Below are positions 26,334 to 35,288 of a DNA stretch of 64,000 nt, piece after piece. This DNA comes from Protofrankia sp963555925 (GTDB lineage: Bacteria; Actinomycetota; Actinomycetes; Frankiales; Frankiaceae): assembly GCA_963555925.1 (NCBI GenBank), contig CAUVXJ010000023.1, forward strand, positions 25,319 through 89,318. Reading direction: 5' to 3'. Each line of letters opens with the position of its first letter. Positions within the stretch are counted from its first letter, which is position 1. Below the pieces are notes generated by a model, which was not told the DNA's origin, did no database searches, and saw only the letters and a list, made by a program, of their open reading frames with translations. Position numbers and translations under genes: made by a program.

Positions 26334-26690
26334 ACTGCGGGCGCACTCTGGACCCGGACATTCTGCTCGATCCACGCAGTAAGATCATCGGCGCGGTCCC
26401 GCAGAAGCGGGCCATCACACATTTCTTCCTGCGGTTGTCTGCGCTTGCCGACGATCTGCTGGCGTGGCTGGAAACGAACGCGTGGAACTGCGGGCGGCAC
26501 TGCGCGCCGCCATGGACATCTCCGGTGAGGTGAACGCCTACCTCTACCGCGAGGAGCCGTGGAAGACCGCCCGGTCGATCCCGACCGGGCCGGGCGGAGC
26601 CTGGCCGTCTCCATCCAGGCGATCTCCGGGATCACGACCGCGTTCACGCCCTTCCTGTTCTTTTCCGTTTACGGCCCAAGTGAGGAGGAC
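26334..26690 (+). pseudogene. metG: methionyl-tRNA synthetase remnant (internal deletion and frameshift)
   Basis: Three stretches in two or three frames read as MetRS. First comes CGRTLDPDILLDPRSKIIGA with AITHFFLRLSALADDLLAWL, matching the zinc/knuckle region (L-x-x-P-R-S-K-I-x-G, H-F-F-L-x-L). The sequence then jumps past the KMSKS region to RAAMDISGEVNAYLYREEPW, part of the anticodon-binding helix bundle. After a frameshift near 26565 it continues SIQAISGITTAFTPFLFFS. KMSKS and much of the protein are missing, so it cannot be functional. It lies directly behind rmlD and suggests an old insertion or duplication. Confidence 0.75.
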
Positions 26691-26812
26691 TGTACGCCGG
26701 GCGGCTTCTGGCCCCGGAAGTACCTGGCGGTGAGGTCATCAAGGGTGGGTGCGCGCCACTGCTTCTCGGTGCGTGACATGTGCTCGAGGATGGCTTCTCC
26801 CTCGGCAGGCAT
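26669..26812 (-). CDS. small hypothetical protein or fragment
   Basis: 47 residues (start MPAEGEAILEHMSRTEKQW, then LDDLTARYFRGQ). The composition looks protein-like and upstream codons in another frame seem to continue it, suggesting a frameshifted fragment of a longer gene. It overlaps the end of the metG remnant. I do not recognise the family. Confidence 0.25.
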   Translation of the reverse strand: MPAEGEAILEHMSRTEKQWRAPTLDDLTARYFRGQKPPGVQSSSLGP

Positions 26813-26898
26813 CCGGCCGTTGCCGGTCAAGGTAGGCGACGTTCCCGTCCCGCAGGATCTGCTGTACCGAGCGCTCTAAGTAGAACACCGCTACCTGG

Positions 26899-26957
26899 AC
26901 CTCCTCGTACCTCGCGACGCATCCACCCCAACCCCACTCCTTGATCCGTATTCCCTT
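26899..26957 (-). repeat. partial copy of the dispersed MITE-like repeat
   Basis: On the reverse strand it reads ACGGATCAAGGAGTGGGGTT then GCGTCGCGAGGTACGAGGAG, matching the interior of the copy at 20112. The outer GAGCG...GGCAATAGG end has diverged or is lost. Confidence 0.6.
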
Positions 26958-27451
26958 TGGTGCGACGAGTGGAAGAAAGACGTCAGGAGGCGCCGGTTTT
27001 CGGGCGGAAAATGGACGTCAACCATCCACTCGTGCTGGACCGGCTACCCACCAAGGCGTCGCTGCCACAGCGGCTACCCATCCCCGCGGCCACCCGCCGG
27101 CCCCCACATCCGCTACCGCGGCGGCCGCCCTCGCCGGATTCCGTCGGGTGAACCGTCAGGGAGACACTCATCGATCAACAAATTGAGTACGAAAACGGCT
27201 GCAATAGCGACCGTTTGTTCACTCGGTTTCATGATCTGAAGGTGGCATGTCGCGCTGATCATGTGATCTTGGTTCCGAACTCGGCGGGCATCGCCATGAC
27301 CTGGACGGAGACGCCCTCACTCCAGTGTTGCCCATCCCCGGAGTGAGGCCGACCGGCCAGCGGGGTCACGCAACCGCCACCTCGCCCAACACCACCCCGT
27401 CGGAAAGATCAAAAAAGACACAACGGAGGCACTGGCGGAGAAGCAAACAGG

Positions 27452-27583
27452 TTAAACGCCACTCGCGTCGGGTTCCGCGCCGGCAGGGACTCCGATCACG
27501 TCAACCTTCCACTCCTTCGGGAGTAGCGCTCGGAGGCGATCGACGCCGCCGGAGAGCAGTTGCCGATAATCAAGAAAAGACAT
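27452..27583 (-). CDS. small protein, likely truncated (43 residues)
   Basis: Starts MSFLDYRQLLSGGVDRLRAL and continues LPKEWKVDVIGVPAGAEPDA. GGGAGG is 3-4 bases ahead of the ATG. The beginning looks like the N-terminus of a longer protein cut by an early stop. I do not recognise the family with confidence. A perfect 8-1-8 palindrome lies about 30-50 bases upstream, so it may once have been a regulated gene. From 26960 to 27450 I see no other gene. Confidence 0.4.
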   Translation of the reverse strand: MSFLDYRQLLSGGVDRLRALLPKEWKVDVIGVPAGAEPDASGV

Positions 27584-27613
27584 GACCCTCCCGGCAGCTA
27601 CTTGCCAAATTTA

Positions 27614-27630
27614 TACACTTGCCAAGTGTA
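27614..27630. promoter_or_regulatory. perfect palindrome TACACTTG-C-CAAGTGTA (operator candidate)
   Basis: Eight-base arms around one central C, with a further GGCAA/TTGCC on each side, in an AT-rich patch upstream of the 43-residue frame on the reverse strand. The shape suits a dimeric repressor, for example a GntR- or XRE-type protein. No such regulator is encoded next to it. Confidence 0.5.
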
Positions 27631-27694
27631 GGCAACTTCCTGAATCTGGCAACTCATTGCTGCCCACGGCTGGGATACGTATGTTGATCTTCAG

Positions 27695-29464
27695 TTATCT
27701 CGTTGCGGTTGCGGTTGCGGTTGCGGACGGCGGGCAGTGGATGAAGCGGGTGAGCTGGCCGGTCAACGGCCAGGACCGCCGGCCGGAGTCGTCCGGGCAC
27801 CAGCCGAGCGCGGCGAGCATGCTGTCAAGGCTGTGAAGGCTCTCCGGGAAGACCAGGTTGTATGTGATCAGGTACAGCGCACCGGCGTCCGGACGCGCGG
27901 CGAGGAACGGCGGTATCGAGGTGTTCCAACCCAGTGGCGGTAGGACCAGGGTGTTCACCTCGGCGATCGCCAGCCGTGGCATAGCGGACGTCTGGTAACC
28001 GTCGTAGTACGACACGTAGTACTGCTGTGCCTTGTACCACTGCCTTTCATCCCACCGGCCGGGGATCACGATCTGGATGTCGCCCGGCCGGGCGGTCCGC
28101 TCGGCGGTGGCGACCAGCTCCCGCATGTCCCCGAGTAGTAGGGGGCCATGCGCACTGGCCCGGATCTGGAGGATCCGCTGGGTGCTTACCGCCGTGAGGG
28201 CCACGGCTGCGGCCACAATGACCGCCAGCGGGGCAGCCACCATGGGGATCACTGTGGGAATCACCGGGACTGACCGTCGGATCCGCCAGAGTCGTCTGAT
28301 CCGCGCTTGTCCGATTCGCGCTCGGGCGAGCCCGACCAGAGCCGATGCGCCGATACCGGCAACCACGTACAGCAACGGTAAGAAGAACAGGTTGGCCCGC
28401 ACGAATCCGACCGGCCACTGTCCTCGTGCCGAGGCCAGCACGATCAGCAGCAGCGTTCCGCCGAGCGCGACCAGCAACGCCCGGCCGGCCCGGTCACGCG
28501 CCGCGACATAGCTGCCGACCGCCCAGCACAGCAGTGCCCCCGCGACCACGCAGACGTGGAGTCGGTGGTCGGGGTCGGCCAACAGCGGCGAACCGGTGAA
28601 GGGCGAGCCGAACTGCCCGTCCGGACGGGTCATCGCCGCCGTGAACGCGTTGCGAGGTAGCTCCCACCCGGCCGTGCGTAGCTGGCCGACCGCGTTGTTC
28701 CGGGTGATGAAGAAGTTCCGCCAGTAGGGATTCGCGGCCAGGTAGCTCTGCGGCAGGACGAACACCGCGAGATGCACGGCCCCGGTGGCGCAGACCAGCA
28801 CCGATCCGACCAGGCGCAGGACGGCCGGACGCCGTGAATACACCACCCGGCCGGCGCGCACCACCCGGCGGGCGTCCAGTGCGTCCAGCACATCCAATAC
28901 CAGCAGGGGAGCAAGGACGAACAGGGACGTAACGCTCATGACCACGCATCCCGCCATGCCCAGCTGCGCCCGCCAGGGCGAGCTACCGGTGTTCACCGCA
29001 CGGCGCGCCCGCAGCCACAGGTACAGCGTGGCCACCGCGCAGGTGGCCTCCGGCAGGTAGGACTTCAGCTGCATTCCATAGACGAGCAGCCCGCCGTTGA
29101 CGGTCAGCAGTCCGGCGACGATCGTGGCCGCGGGCCGTGAGAGCCACCACCGGCCCAGCGCATAGGTGAACAGCGACAGCGCGATCAACGCGACGATCTG
29201 TGGCAGCCGCAGGACTCCTTCGGTGTTGCCGCCAATCGTGACCGCCAGCTTCTCGACCGTGAACCAGCCGAATGACAGCGGCGCGTTCGCCGTCCTGAGG
29301 GTTTCGAACCAGCCTGCGCCGACGCTGATGTGATAGGCGCGCCATGCCTCGTCGTACCAGAGCGGCCGGACCAGGGTCGGCCATAAGGCGACGGTGACCG
29401 CGACGTCGAGTCCGACGAGCGTGGCGCATGCCACCAGGTCTGCACCCGACCGCCGTGACGTCAC
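27695..29464 (-). CDS. polytopic membrane protein, GT39/ArnT-like (GT-C) glycosyltransferase
   Basis: A protein of 589 residues with about 10-11 helices. The first loop has LVRPLWYDEAWRAYHIS, with the Asp-Glu pair of GT-C enzymes after helix 1, and LKSYLPEATCAVATLYLWL resembles the E-x-R/K-x-Y region of PMT/ArnT proteins. A long C-terminal external domain follows the last helix (about 430-589). The end of the protein, TATATATR, is coded by a GGTTGC hexamer repeat (27704-27726). It is the last gene of the wzm-wzt-GT cluster and starts 28 bases after the preceding glycosyltransferase. It probably adds a sugar from a lipid donor on the outer face. Confidence 0.8.
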   Translation of the reverse strand: MTSRRSGADLVACATLVGLDVAVTVALWPTLVRPLWYDEAWRAYHISVGAGWFETLRTANAPLSFGWFTVEKLAVTIGGNTEGVLRLPQIVALIALSLFTYALGRWWLSRPAATIVAGLLTVNGGLLVYGMQLKSYLPEATCAVATLYLWLRARRAVNTGSSPWRAQLGMAGCVVMSVTSLFVLAPLLVLDVLDALDARRVVRAGRVVYSRRPAVLRLVGSVLVCATGAVHLAVFVLPQSYLAANPYWRNFFITRNNAVGQLRTAGWELPRNAFTAAMTRPDGQFGSPFTGSPLLADPDHRLHVCVVAGALLCWAVGSYVAARDRAGRALLVALGGTLLLIVLASARGQWPVGFVRANLFFLPLLYVVAGIGASALVGLARARIGQARIRRLWRIRRSVPVIPTVIPMVAAPLAVIVAAAVALTAVSTQRILQIRASAHGPLLLGDMRELVATAERTARPGDIQIVIPGRWDERQWYKAQQYYVSYYDGYQTSAMPRLAIAEVNTLVLPPLGWNTSIPPFLAARPDAGALYLITYNLVFPESLHSLDSMLAALGWCPDDSGRRSWPLTGQLTRFIHCPPSATATATATR

Positions 29465-29492
29465 CCTTCGACCGGAGCCGGGTGACGCGGGG

Positions 29493-30596
29493 TCAGGCGA
29501 TCGAGTGATAGACGGCGGCGGTGCGTTCGGCCGTGCGTCGCCAGGTGAAGGTCCGGGCGTAGGCGCGTCCCGGCCCGGGGTCCACGTCGTCCTTGAGCAC
29601 GCCGATCAGGGCGTCGGTGAACGCATCGGCCTCGGTCGGTGGAACCAGCCGCACGGCGTTGCCCGACATCGGGCCGACGACCTCCCGGACCGCTGGGATG
29701 TCAGCTGCAACCACTGGGATTCCGGCCGCCAGCGCCTCCAGCGGCGGTAGGCCGAACCCCTCGTAGAACGATGGGAAGCACAAAGCGCTGGCCCCGGCGA
29801 CCAGACGCCGAAGTTCGTCCGTCCGAACATAGCCGGCGCTGACGACGGTTCCCCCCGGCAGCCCGGCGAGATCGAGAGTGGGTCCCCACCCGGCGGGTCC
29901 GACCAGGACCAGCGGCGGGGCGTCGGCGATCTCGGAGTGCAGGCCACGGACCGCCTCCAGCAGAGTCGGGAGGTTCTTGCGCGGTTCGACCGTACCGACG
30001 AAAAGCAGGTATCGGGCGGGCAGGCCGTGGGCGGTGAGCCAGCGTCGCGATGGCGGCGAGGCGGTGAACCATGCGGCGTCCACGCCCAGTGGCGTCACGG
30101 TCACCATTGCCGGGTTCAGCCGGTAGGTGTCGATGACCTCGGTGGCGATCGCCTGGCTGGGTGTGATCACAGCGGCGGCGCGGCGCAGGCCACGCGGGAC
30201 CAGATCCCGGTAGCGGGCCGAAGCCGTGGAGACCGTACCGGTCAGCTTCAGATAGGCCAGATCGTGGATGGTGAGGACGCCGCGGGCCCGCCGCGGTGGC
30301 GGCAGCACGAAGTTTGTGGCGTGCACCACGTCGACTGGCCCGGTCAGCCACTCGAGCTTCGGTAGTTCGGTGCGGGCCCAGGCCTCGTGCACGATCCGGG
30401 CCGGAATCCGGCGCGCGGCCGGGCGTACACCTGGCGGTAATGCGGGAGCGAAGTTCGCCAGCCCACGCCAGGTGAACGCTGTTGCGGCCACGTCCAGACC
30501 GGGCAGCGTGGGCAGCTCGGCGAGCAGTTGGGCCGTGTAGCGGCCGACTCCCGTGGGCGTGCCGAGTAACGGAGTGCCGTCCAGGATGACCCGCAT
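29493..30596 (-). CDS. glycosyltransferase family 4 (GT-B, WbaZ/mannosyltransferase-like)
   Basis: A protein of 367 residues from ATG 30596, with AAGGA 9 bases ahead. The N-terminal domain has LDGTPLLGTPTGVGRYTAQL. The C-terminal donor domain has LFVGTVEPRKNLPTLLEAVR, the P-R-K-N-L phosphate-binding segment, and PSFYEGFGLPPLEALAAGIP, the E-x7-E motif. It is soluble, probably membrane-associated, and transfers an NDP-sugar to a growing lipid-linked glycan. An open extension upstream of 30596 is Arg/Pro-rich noise that overlaps the next gene. Two 15-base repeats (CCCGGCTCGGCA...) lie between it and the gene upstream. Confidence 0.9.
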   Translation of the reverse strand: MRVILDGTPLLGTPTGVGRYTAQLLAELPTLPGLDVAATAFTWRGLANFAPALPPGVRPAARRIPARIVHEAWARTELPKLEWLTGPVDVVHATNFVLPPPRRARGVLTIHDLAYLKLTGTVSTASARYRDLVPRGLRRAAAVITPSQAIATEVIDTYRLNPAMVTVTPLGVDAAWFTASPPSRRWLTAHGLPARYLLFVGTVEPRKNLPTLLEAVRGLHSEIADAPPLVLVGPAGWGPTLDLAGLPGGTVVSAGYVRTDELRRLVAGASALCFPSFYEGFGLPPLEALAAGIPVVAADIPAVREVVGPMSGNAVRLVPPTEADAFTDALIGVLKDDVDPGPGRAYARTFTWRRTAERTAAVYHSIA

Positions 30597-30688
30597 CAAC
30601 CGTGATCCTTTCCGTCTCGGCCTTGCCAGGTCAGGGGCCCGGCCCAGGGGAGCCCGGCTCGGCAGCGCCCGGCTCGGCACTGCCTGGT

Positions 30689-32461
30689 TCAGGGGGCATA
30701 CAGCCGGTGACGGGTGGCGATCTCCCGCCAGCGATCGGCGAATGCCGCGTCGGAGAATTCCTGGGCACGGGCAACGGCGCTCGCAGCCAGCCGTGCCCGC
30801 ATGCCGTCCTCGGTTGCCAGGCGTCTGGTGAACGAGGCTAACTGCGCGGGGGACGTCCAGCGCAGGCCGTCGAGTCCGTGGCGGACGATCTCCCGCTGGC
30901 CGGCGCGGTCGATCACCACCGGCACACAGCCCCCGGCCATCGCCTCGACCGTGGTCATCCCGAAGTGCTCGGCCGTCCATGGCCGGCGATCGTTGTCCTC
31001 GCCGTATCCCGTTGCGGACCAGAAGACCGAGCAGGTGGACAGCAGCCGCTCGACCTCGTGGCGTGGCGCGTTCGGATGGATGTCGACCGGCAGGTCACGG
31101 GCGATCTCCCGAATCTTCTCCAGGTATGGCAGCTGGGACTCCTCGCATCCGCCGACGACATGCATCCGCCAATCCGGTAGCGCGCCGGAGCGGTAGAGCT
31201 CACCGAACCACTCGACCATTTCCAGCTGGCGCTTGGCGTGCCCGAGACCGGGCGCGAACAGGCGCCCGACCGTGAGCACCGCGCGCTCCCGAGTAGTGGC
31301 CGGAGTAAGGCGCTCCACCTGGATGGGCGGGTAGAGGACGTCCGCGTCCACGCGCCACAGGCGGTGGATCCAGCCCCGGGTGTAGGCGGAATTCGCCATC
31401 ACCACGTCGTATGACGAGAGATAGTCCAGATCGCGCGGGTTGGCCAGCAGCCAGGGGAAACGCAACGCGAGTCGGGCCCGGGCACCGTCGTGTTGGTCGG
31501 TCACCCGCGGTCTGCTGACCGCCACGCCGAGTTGACGCAGATCCCGGGACCCGGTGCCTTCCGGCGCAGCGGCGCCCGCCGGCGCGGGTGGGCCCGTGCC
31601 CGTGTTGGTGGAAGCAGGTGTGAACGTGTCACTGACCAGCGTCAGCTCACAGCCGGCGGACGATGCGGGCAACGGCACCGCGACCGTCCGGAACGACCCG
31701 CCGACCTCAACGGAGGCAAGGGTCTGCCCGTCGGCGTCCTGGACGTGCAGCCGCACCGCGTCGGTAGCCCCGGGACGGCCGATGTCAGCGCGTAGCTCCC
31801 GTTCGCCGCCTGCCGAAACCGCGAGGACCCCCGTACCGTTCGTCCAGATCCACTGTCTGCGACGCCCCCCTTCCGGTGGGTACCAACCCGTGCCGTATCC
31901 GACGGTCGGACGAACGCCGCGCAGCAGCGGGCCGCACGCGCGGATGGCGGCCTTGCGCCACCCCGGCGCGTCGTGATCGGCAGGTGTCGGGAAGAAGCAC
32001 AGGTGTGCCGCATGAGTTGAGCGAGGGACCAGCCGGCTCATGTACGAACCGTTGACGAACAGGTCGTACTCGGCGCTGAGTTCGGCGATCGCGTCGTCAC
32101 CCCGGTCAGGCAGCAGGCGGTAGCGGCAGCCGGCGAGGTCGAGTCCTAGATGATCACCGATGGCCGCCAGGTCGACCTCGGCATGGCCGAGGATGTCCAC
32201 CTGGGCGCCTTCGGCGGCAAGTACCTGGGCGATCATCCCGTTGTGGCGTTCGCCACCGCCCATGGAGTGCCAGAACCGGTTGTAAACGGCGGCCCGCACT
32301 CCGCTGGCCGACCCCTGCCCACCTCTGTGCCCGGTGCTCGGATACCGGCTTTCGCGCGGGTCAGGCCGCCTGTTCTGGGCCTGTTCTGCAGCCGGCTGTG
32401 TGATCGCTGTTATGGCCGGCGGTGTGGTCGCTCGTTGGGTGGGCACTGGTTGCGTAGTCAT
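30689..32461 (-). CDS. glycosyltransferase family 4 with inserted beta-sandwich-like domain
   Basis: A protein of 590 residues. The first 55 are Pro/Gln-rich. The acceptor domain starts RAAVYNRFWHSMGGGERHNG, the glycine-rich loop. Residues from about 200 to 315 form an insert of alternating hydrophobic strands (WTNGTGVLAVSAGGERELRA, TLVSDTFTPAST, LRQLGVAVSRPRV). The donor domain has VGRLFAPGLGHAKRQLEMVE and EHFGMTTVEAMAGGCVPVVI with the E-x7-E pair, like ALG11-type mannosyltransferases. The insert shares a motif with the GT2 enzyme just upstream. The start codon overlaps the GT2 stop (ATGA), so the two are probably translationally coupled. Confidence 0.88.
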   Translation of the reverse strand: MTTQPVPTQRATTPPAITAITQPAAEQAQNRRPDPRESRYPSTGHRGGQGSASGVRAAVYNRFWHSMGGGERHNGMIAQVLAAEGAQVDILGHAEVDLAAIGDHLGLDLAGCRYRLLPDRGDDAIAELSAEYDLFVNGSYMSRLVPRSTHAAHLCFFPTPADHDAPGWRKAAIRACGPLLRGVRPTVGYGTGWYPPEGGRRRQWIWTNGTGVLAVSAGGERELRADIGRPGATDAVRLHVQDADGQTLASVEVGGSFRTVAVPLPASSAGCELTLVSDTFTPASTNTGTGPPAPAGAAAPEGTGSRDLRQLGVAVSRPRVTDQHDGARARLALRFPWLLANPRDLDYLSSYDVVMANSAYTRGWIHRLWRVDADVLYPPIQVERLTPATTRERAVLTVGRLFAPGLGHAKRQLEMVEWFGELYRSGALPDWRMHVVGGCEESQLPYLEKIREIARDLPVDIHPNAPRHEVERLLSTCSVFWSATGYGEDNDRRPWTAEHFGMTTVEAMAGGCVPVVIDRAGQREIVRHGLDGLRWTSPAQLASFTRRLATEDGMRARLAASAVARAQEFSDAAFADRWREIATRHRLYAP

Positions 32462-33903
32462 CGCTGCGCCAGCCAGATCTCCAGCTCACGGTGGCCTACC
32501 GACGCGGTGCGTGCCAGCGCGCGGCGCCGTCCGAGCATCACCGGCAGCAGCCGCAGGTAGGACGCCATGACCTTCAGCCGCAGCACGGTCGGGCGCAGCG
32601 CGGGCCGGCCACGGACGGCCCATGCCTGCCGTAGCGCGCGGATGGCCATCGAGGCGGTCGTGAGCGGATAACGGCCGACCGCGGCCAGGGCGAGCCCGGT
32701 GCTCGCATTCTTGGTGAGCATCAGCAGCCGGTTACGGTCGGTATGGAAGACGAACAGCGGTGACCACTCGACGCTGGACGCGGAGTGCACGTGCCGCAGG
32801 ACCGCGGTCGGAACGTAGCGAATTGTGTACCCATGGGAGCGGATGCGCCAGGACAGGTCGGTGTCCTCGTAGTAGAGGAAGAAGTCGTCGTCGAACCAAC
32901 CGAGTTCCCGCCCGAGCGCCGTGCGGATGGCCATGCCGTTCCCGCAGGCGGTGAACACATCCTCGGACCCGGCGAACTGTCCGGTGTCGATCTGCTGGTA
33001 GCCGCGGTCGGCGCCGTAGCCGTCCCGTAGCACGATCCCACCGACATTGTTGATCACATCGACGCGGGCCACGCCATCGGGGACGGTCAGTTCCACGGTG
33101 GACGGTTCGGCGCCGGCGGCGAGGGTACTGCTGCCGCCGCCGGTGTCACCGCCGGCGTCGCTGTTGGCGATGGCATCCCAGCTCAGTGTAACCGACTTCG
33201 GCGCCTCGCCGGACCAGGTGAAGCCGATGGTGACCGGGCCGCCCTCGGGCACCGGGACGGCGAGCTCGCCGTCACCGCGGGTCCAGAAGAACGGTGCGGA
33301 TGAACCGCCTTCAGCACCGAAGGTCAGCTTTTCCCACAGCACCTCATGCAGGATCTCCCGGTCGTTGACGGTCACCGATGAGATCCGGACGCCGAGTGCG
33401 CGGGAGTCGTGCGCACCTGGTGTGAAGGTCGTGGTCGACAGCCGCAGTCGCAGGAAGCGGGGGAGGAATACCACCTTTCCGGTGACCGCACCAAGCTTTT
33501 CGGTGATCGCGCTGGGCCTGCCGGTGACCGCGCTGGGCTGCTCGCCGCCGGACCGGTCGGCTGCGAACGGGGCCAACAGGTTTGCCAACCAGTCCGGTTC
33601 GGGGACTGCATCATTGTTGAGCAGGACGGCGTAGGGGGTGGTGACCATCCGCAGCGCCAGGTTGTTGCCGCCGGCGAAGCCGAGGTTCACCTCGGACGGG
33701 ACCATCCGGACCCATGGGTACCGTTCGGCCAGCAGCGTCCTGGACGAGTCCATGGACGCGTTGTCGACCACCCATGTCTCGAAGGTGAAGTCGCTGACCT
33801 GCTTGGCGATCGCGTCCAGGCAGGCGGGCAGCAGGTGCGCACCGTTCCAGTTGACGATCACAACGGTCGCCAGCGGCGCGGGGCCGCCTTCCTGGGTGCT
33901 CAT
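32458..33903 (-). CDS. glycosyltransferase family 2 with inserted beta-rich domain
   Basis: A protein of 481 residues. The GT-A fold starts TVVIVNWNGAHLLPACLDAI and has WVVDNASMDSS, NLGFAGGNNLA and VLLNNDAVPEPDWL, the D-x-D-like metal site. An insert from about 150 to 310 is strand-rich (STTTFTPGAHDSRALGVRIS, VPEGGPVTIGFTWSGEAPKS). The catalytic domain then resumes with GWFDDDFFLYYEDTDLSWRI, the E-D-x-D-x base region. This resembles rhamnosyltransferases of O-antigen clusters with an added module, perhaps for glycan binding. It overlaps wzt by 4 bases and the next GT by 4 bases. Confidence 0.88.
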   Translation of the reverse strand: MSTQEGGPAPLATVVIVNWNGAHLLPACLDAIAKQVSDFTFETWVVDNASMDSSRTLLAERYPWVRMVPSEVNLGFAGGNNLALRMVTTPYAVLLNNDAVPEPDWLANLLAPFAADRSGGEQPSAVTGRPSAITEKLGAVTGKVVFLPRFLRLRLSTTTFTPGAHDSRALGVRISSVTVNDREILHEVLWEKLTFGAEGGSSAPFFWTRGDGELAVPVPEGGPVTIGFTWSGEAPKSVTLSWDAIANSDAGGDTGGGSSTLAAGAEPSTVELTVPDGVARVDVINNVGGIVLRDGYGADRGYQQIDTGQFAGSEDVFTACGNGMAIRTALGRELGWFDDDFFLYYEDTDLSWRIRSHGYTIRYVPTAVLRHVHSASSVEWSPLFVFHTDRNRLLMLTKNASTGLALAAVGRYPLTTASMAIRALRQAWAVRGRPALRPTVLRLKVMASYLRLLPVMLGRRRALARTASVGHRELEIWLAQR

Positions 33904-35255
33904 GGGCGGGTTCCCGTTTCATAATCGATCTTGAGTAGGCCGCCGGTCTGCGATCCGCTGATCCCGAACAGGTCCTCGAACCTCCGCTTGGTGATCTCGG
34001 TTCCGGTCGCGGCGTCGGAGACATGCACGCTGATCGCGAACGCGCCGAGTAGCTCGGGGAGGCTGGGCACGGTGAAGTCCACCGTGAGGGTGCCGCCGAC
34101 GGTCGGCACACCGCCCGAAGGCGTCTCCATCAGCCAGACCGGCAGTTCGCTCGGGCCCAGGGCATAGACATGCAGGTAGAGCCGTTCCGGCGCCTGTTCG
34201 GTGACGTCCAGGGTGATGCTGACGGTAAGCCTCTCGCCGGGGCTGAACTGGACCTGCGGCGGCCCCTGCGGGTCCCGGCTGAAGGTCACCGACGTGGGCC
34301 GGGCAACGGCGAACTCGTGGGGCACCGGACCGTCCGAGGGCAGGCTACCCAACCGTTGCCGCAGTAGCCGGGTGCCGACGGCCGGCGCGCCGTCGAAAAT
34401 CATTGATCCGGATTCAAGGACCAGAATCCGGTCGCACATGCTCTCGATCAGATCCAACGAGTGGGTGACGAACAGGATCGTGCGGCCTTCGGCCCGAAAG
34501 GCGTCGATCTTTGCCAGACACTTCTTCTGGAATGCCTCGTCCCCGACCGCGAGCACCTCGTCGACGAGTAGCACGTCCGGATCGACATGGACGGCCACCG
34601 CGAACCCGAGCCGGACATACTGGCCGGACGAGTAGTGCTTGACCTCGTCGTCGATCTTGTGGGGGAGTTCGGCGAAGTCGACGATCGAGTCGAACATTCG
34701 GTCGATCTCGCGGCGGGGCAGCCCCAGCAGGGAGGCGTTGAGGTAGACGTTGTCTCGGCCGGTGAGCTCGCCGTTGAAGCCGGCTCCGAGCTCCAGGAGG
34801 GACGCGATCCGCCCGCTGACCGACACATGACCCTGGGTTGGGCGCAGGATTCCGGCCAGTACCTTCAACAAGGTGGACTTGCCCGAGCCGTTCGCCCCGG
34901 CCAGGCCCACGGTCTGGCCGCGCCCGATCTGCACGTCGATGTCGCGCAGCGCCCAGAAGTCGTCCCCATGGGCGTGCCCGCGACGCACGAACAGTTCCTT
35001 CAGGCTCGTCGCCCGCCGGTGGTAGGAGACGAATTTCTTACCCACCCCGGTCGCCTGGATCACGATCGGGGCATCCGCCCCGGGCAGGCCCGCCGTCGAT
35101 GTGGCGGTGTCCGATGTCGGGCCCGCCGTGGTGTTCGGCGATGCGGCTGTCGCTGGTGCGGCTGTCGCCGCTGCGCCCGCTGGTGCGGCTGTCGCCGCGG
35201 TGTCCCCCGACGCCCCGAGGACGGCCGGTTGCGCCGGTGACTGCTGCGCTGACAC
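33900..35255 (-). CDS. wzt: ABC transporter ATP-binding protein, polysaccharide export, with Wzt_C-like domain
   Basis: A protein of 451 residues. The first 65 are an Ala/Thr-rich low-complexity tail. The ATPase domain shows Walker A GLAGANGSGKSTLLKVLAG, signature KHYSSGQYVRLGFAVAV, Walker B DVLLVDEVLAVGDEAFQ and the switch His in FVTHSL. After residue 300 a beta-sandwich Wzt C-terminal domain follows (VQFSPGERLTVSITLDV, LYLHVYALGPSELPVWL), which in Wzt binds the modified non-reducing end of the glycan before export. It pairs with wzm 33 bases upstream. A terminally modified polymer is implied, and methyltransferases lie in the cluster. Confidence 0.93.
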   Translation of the reverse strand: MSAQQSPAQPAVLGASGDTAATAAPAGAAATAAPATAASPNTTAGPTSDTATSTAGLPGADAPIVIQATGVGKKFVSYHRRATSLKELFVRRGHAHGDDFWALRDIDVQIGRGQTVGLAGANGSGKSTLLKVLAGILRPTQGHVSVSGRIASLLELGAGFNGELTGRDNVYLNASLLGLPRREIDRMFDSIVDFAELPHKIDDEVKHYSSGQYVRLGFAVAVHVDPDVLLVDEVLAVGDEAFQKKCLAKIDAFRAEGRTILFVTHSLDLIESMCDRILVLESGSMIFDGAPAVGTRLLRQRLGSLPSDGPVPHEFAVARPTSVTFSRDPQGPPQVQFSPGERLTVSITLDVTEQAPERLYLHVYALGPSELPVWLMETPSGGVPTVGGTLTVDFTVPSLPELLGAFAISVHVSDAATGTEITKRRFEDLFGISGSQTGGLLKIDYETGTRP

Positions 35256-35288
35256 GTTGTCGTCCGTCCTTCTGTATGCCTCGGCTGG

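Noticed and set aside
29493..30980. Longer form of the GT4 gene starting at 30980
   Set aside because: The extra 128 codons overlap the next glycosyltransferase in another frame and are low-complexity. ATG 30596 has a ribosome site and starts the family fold.
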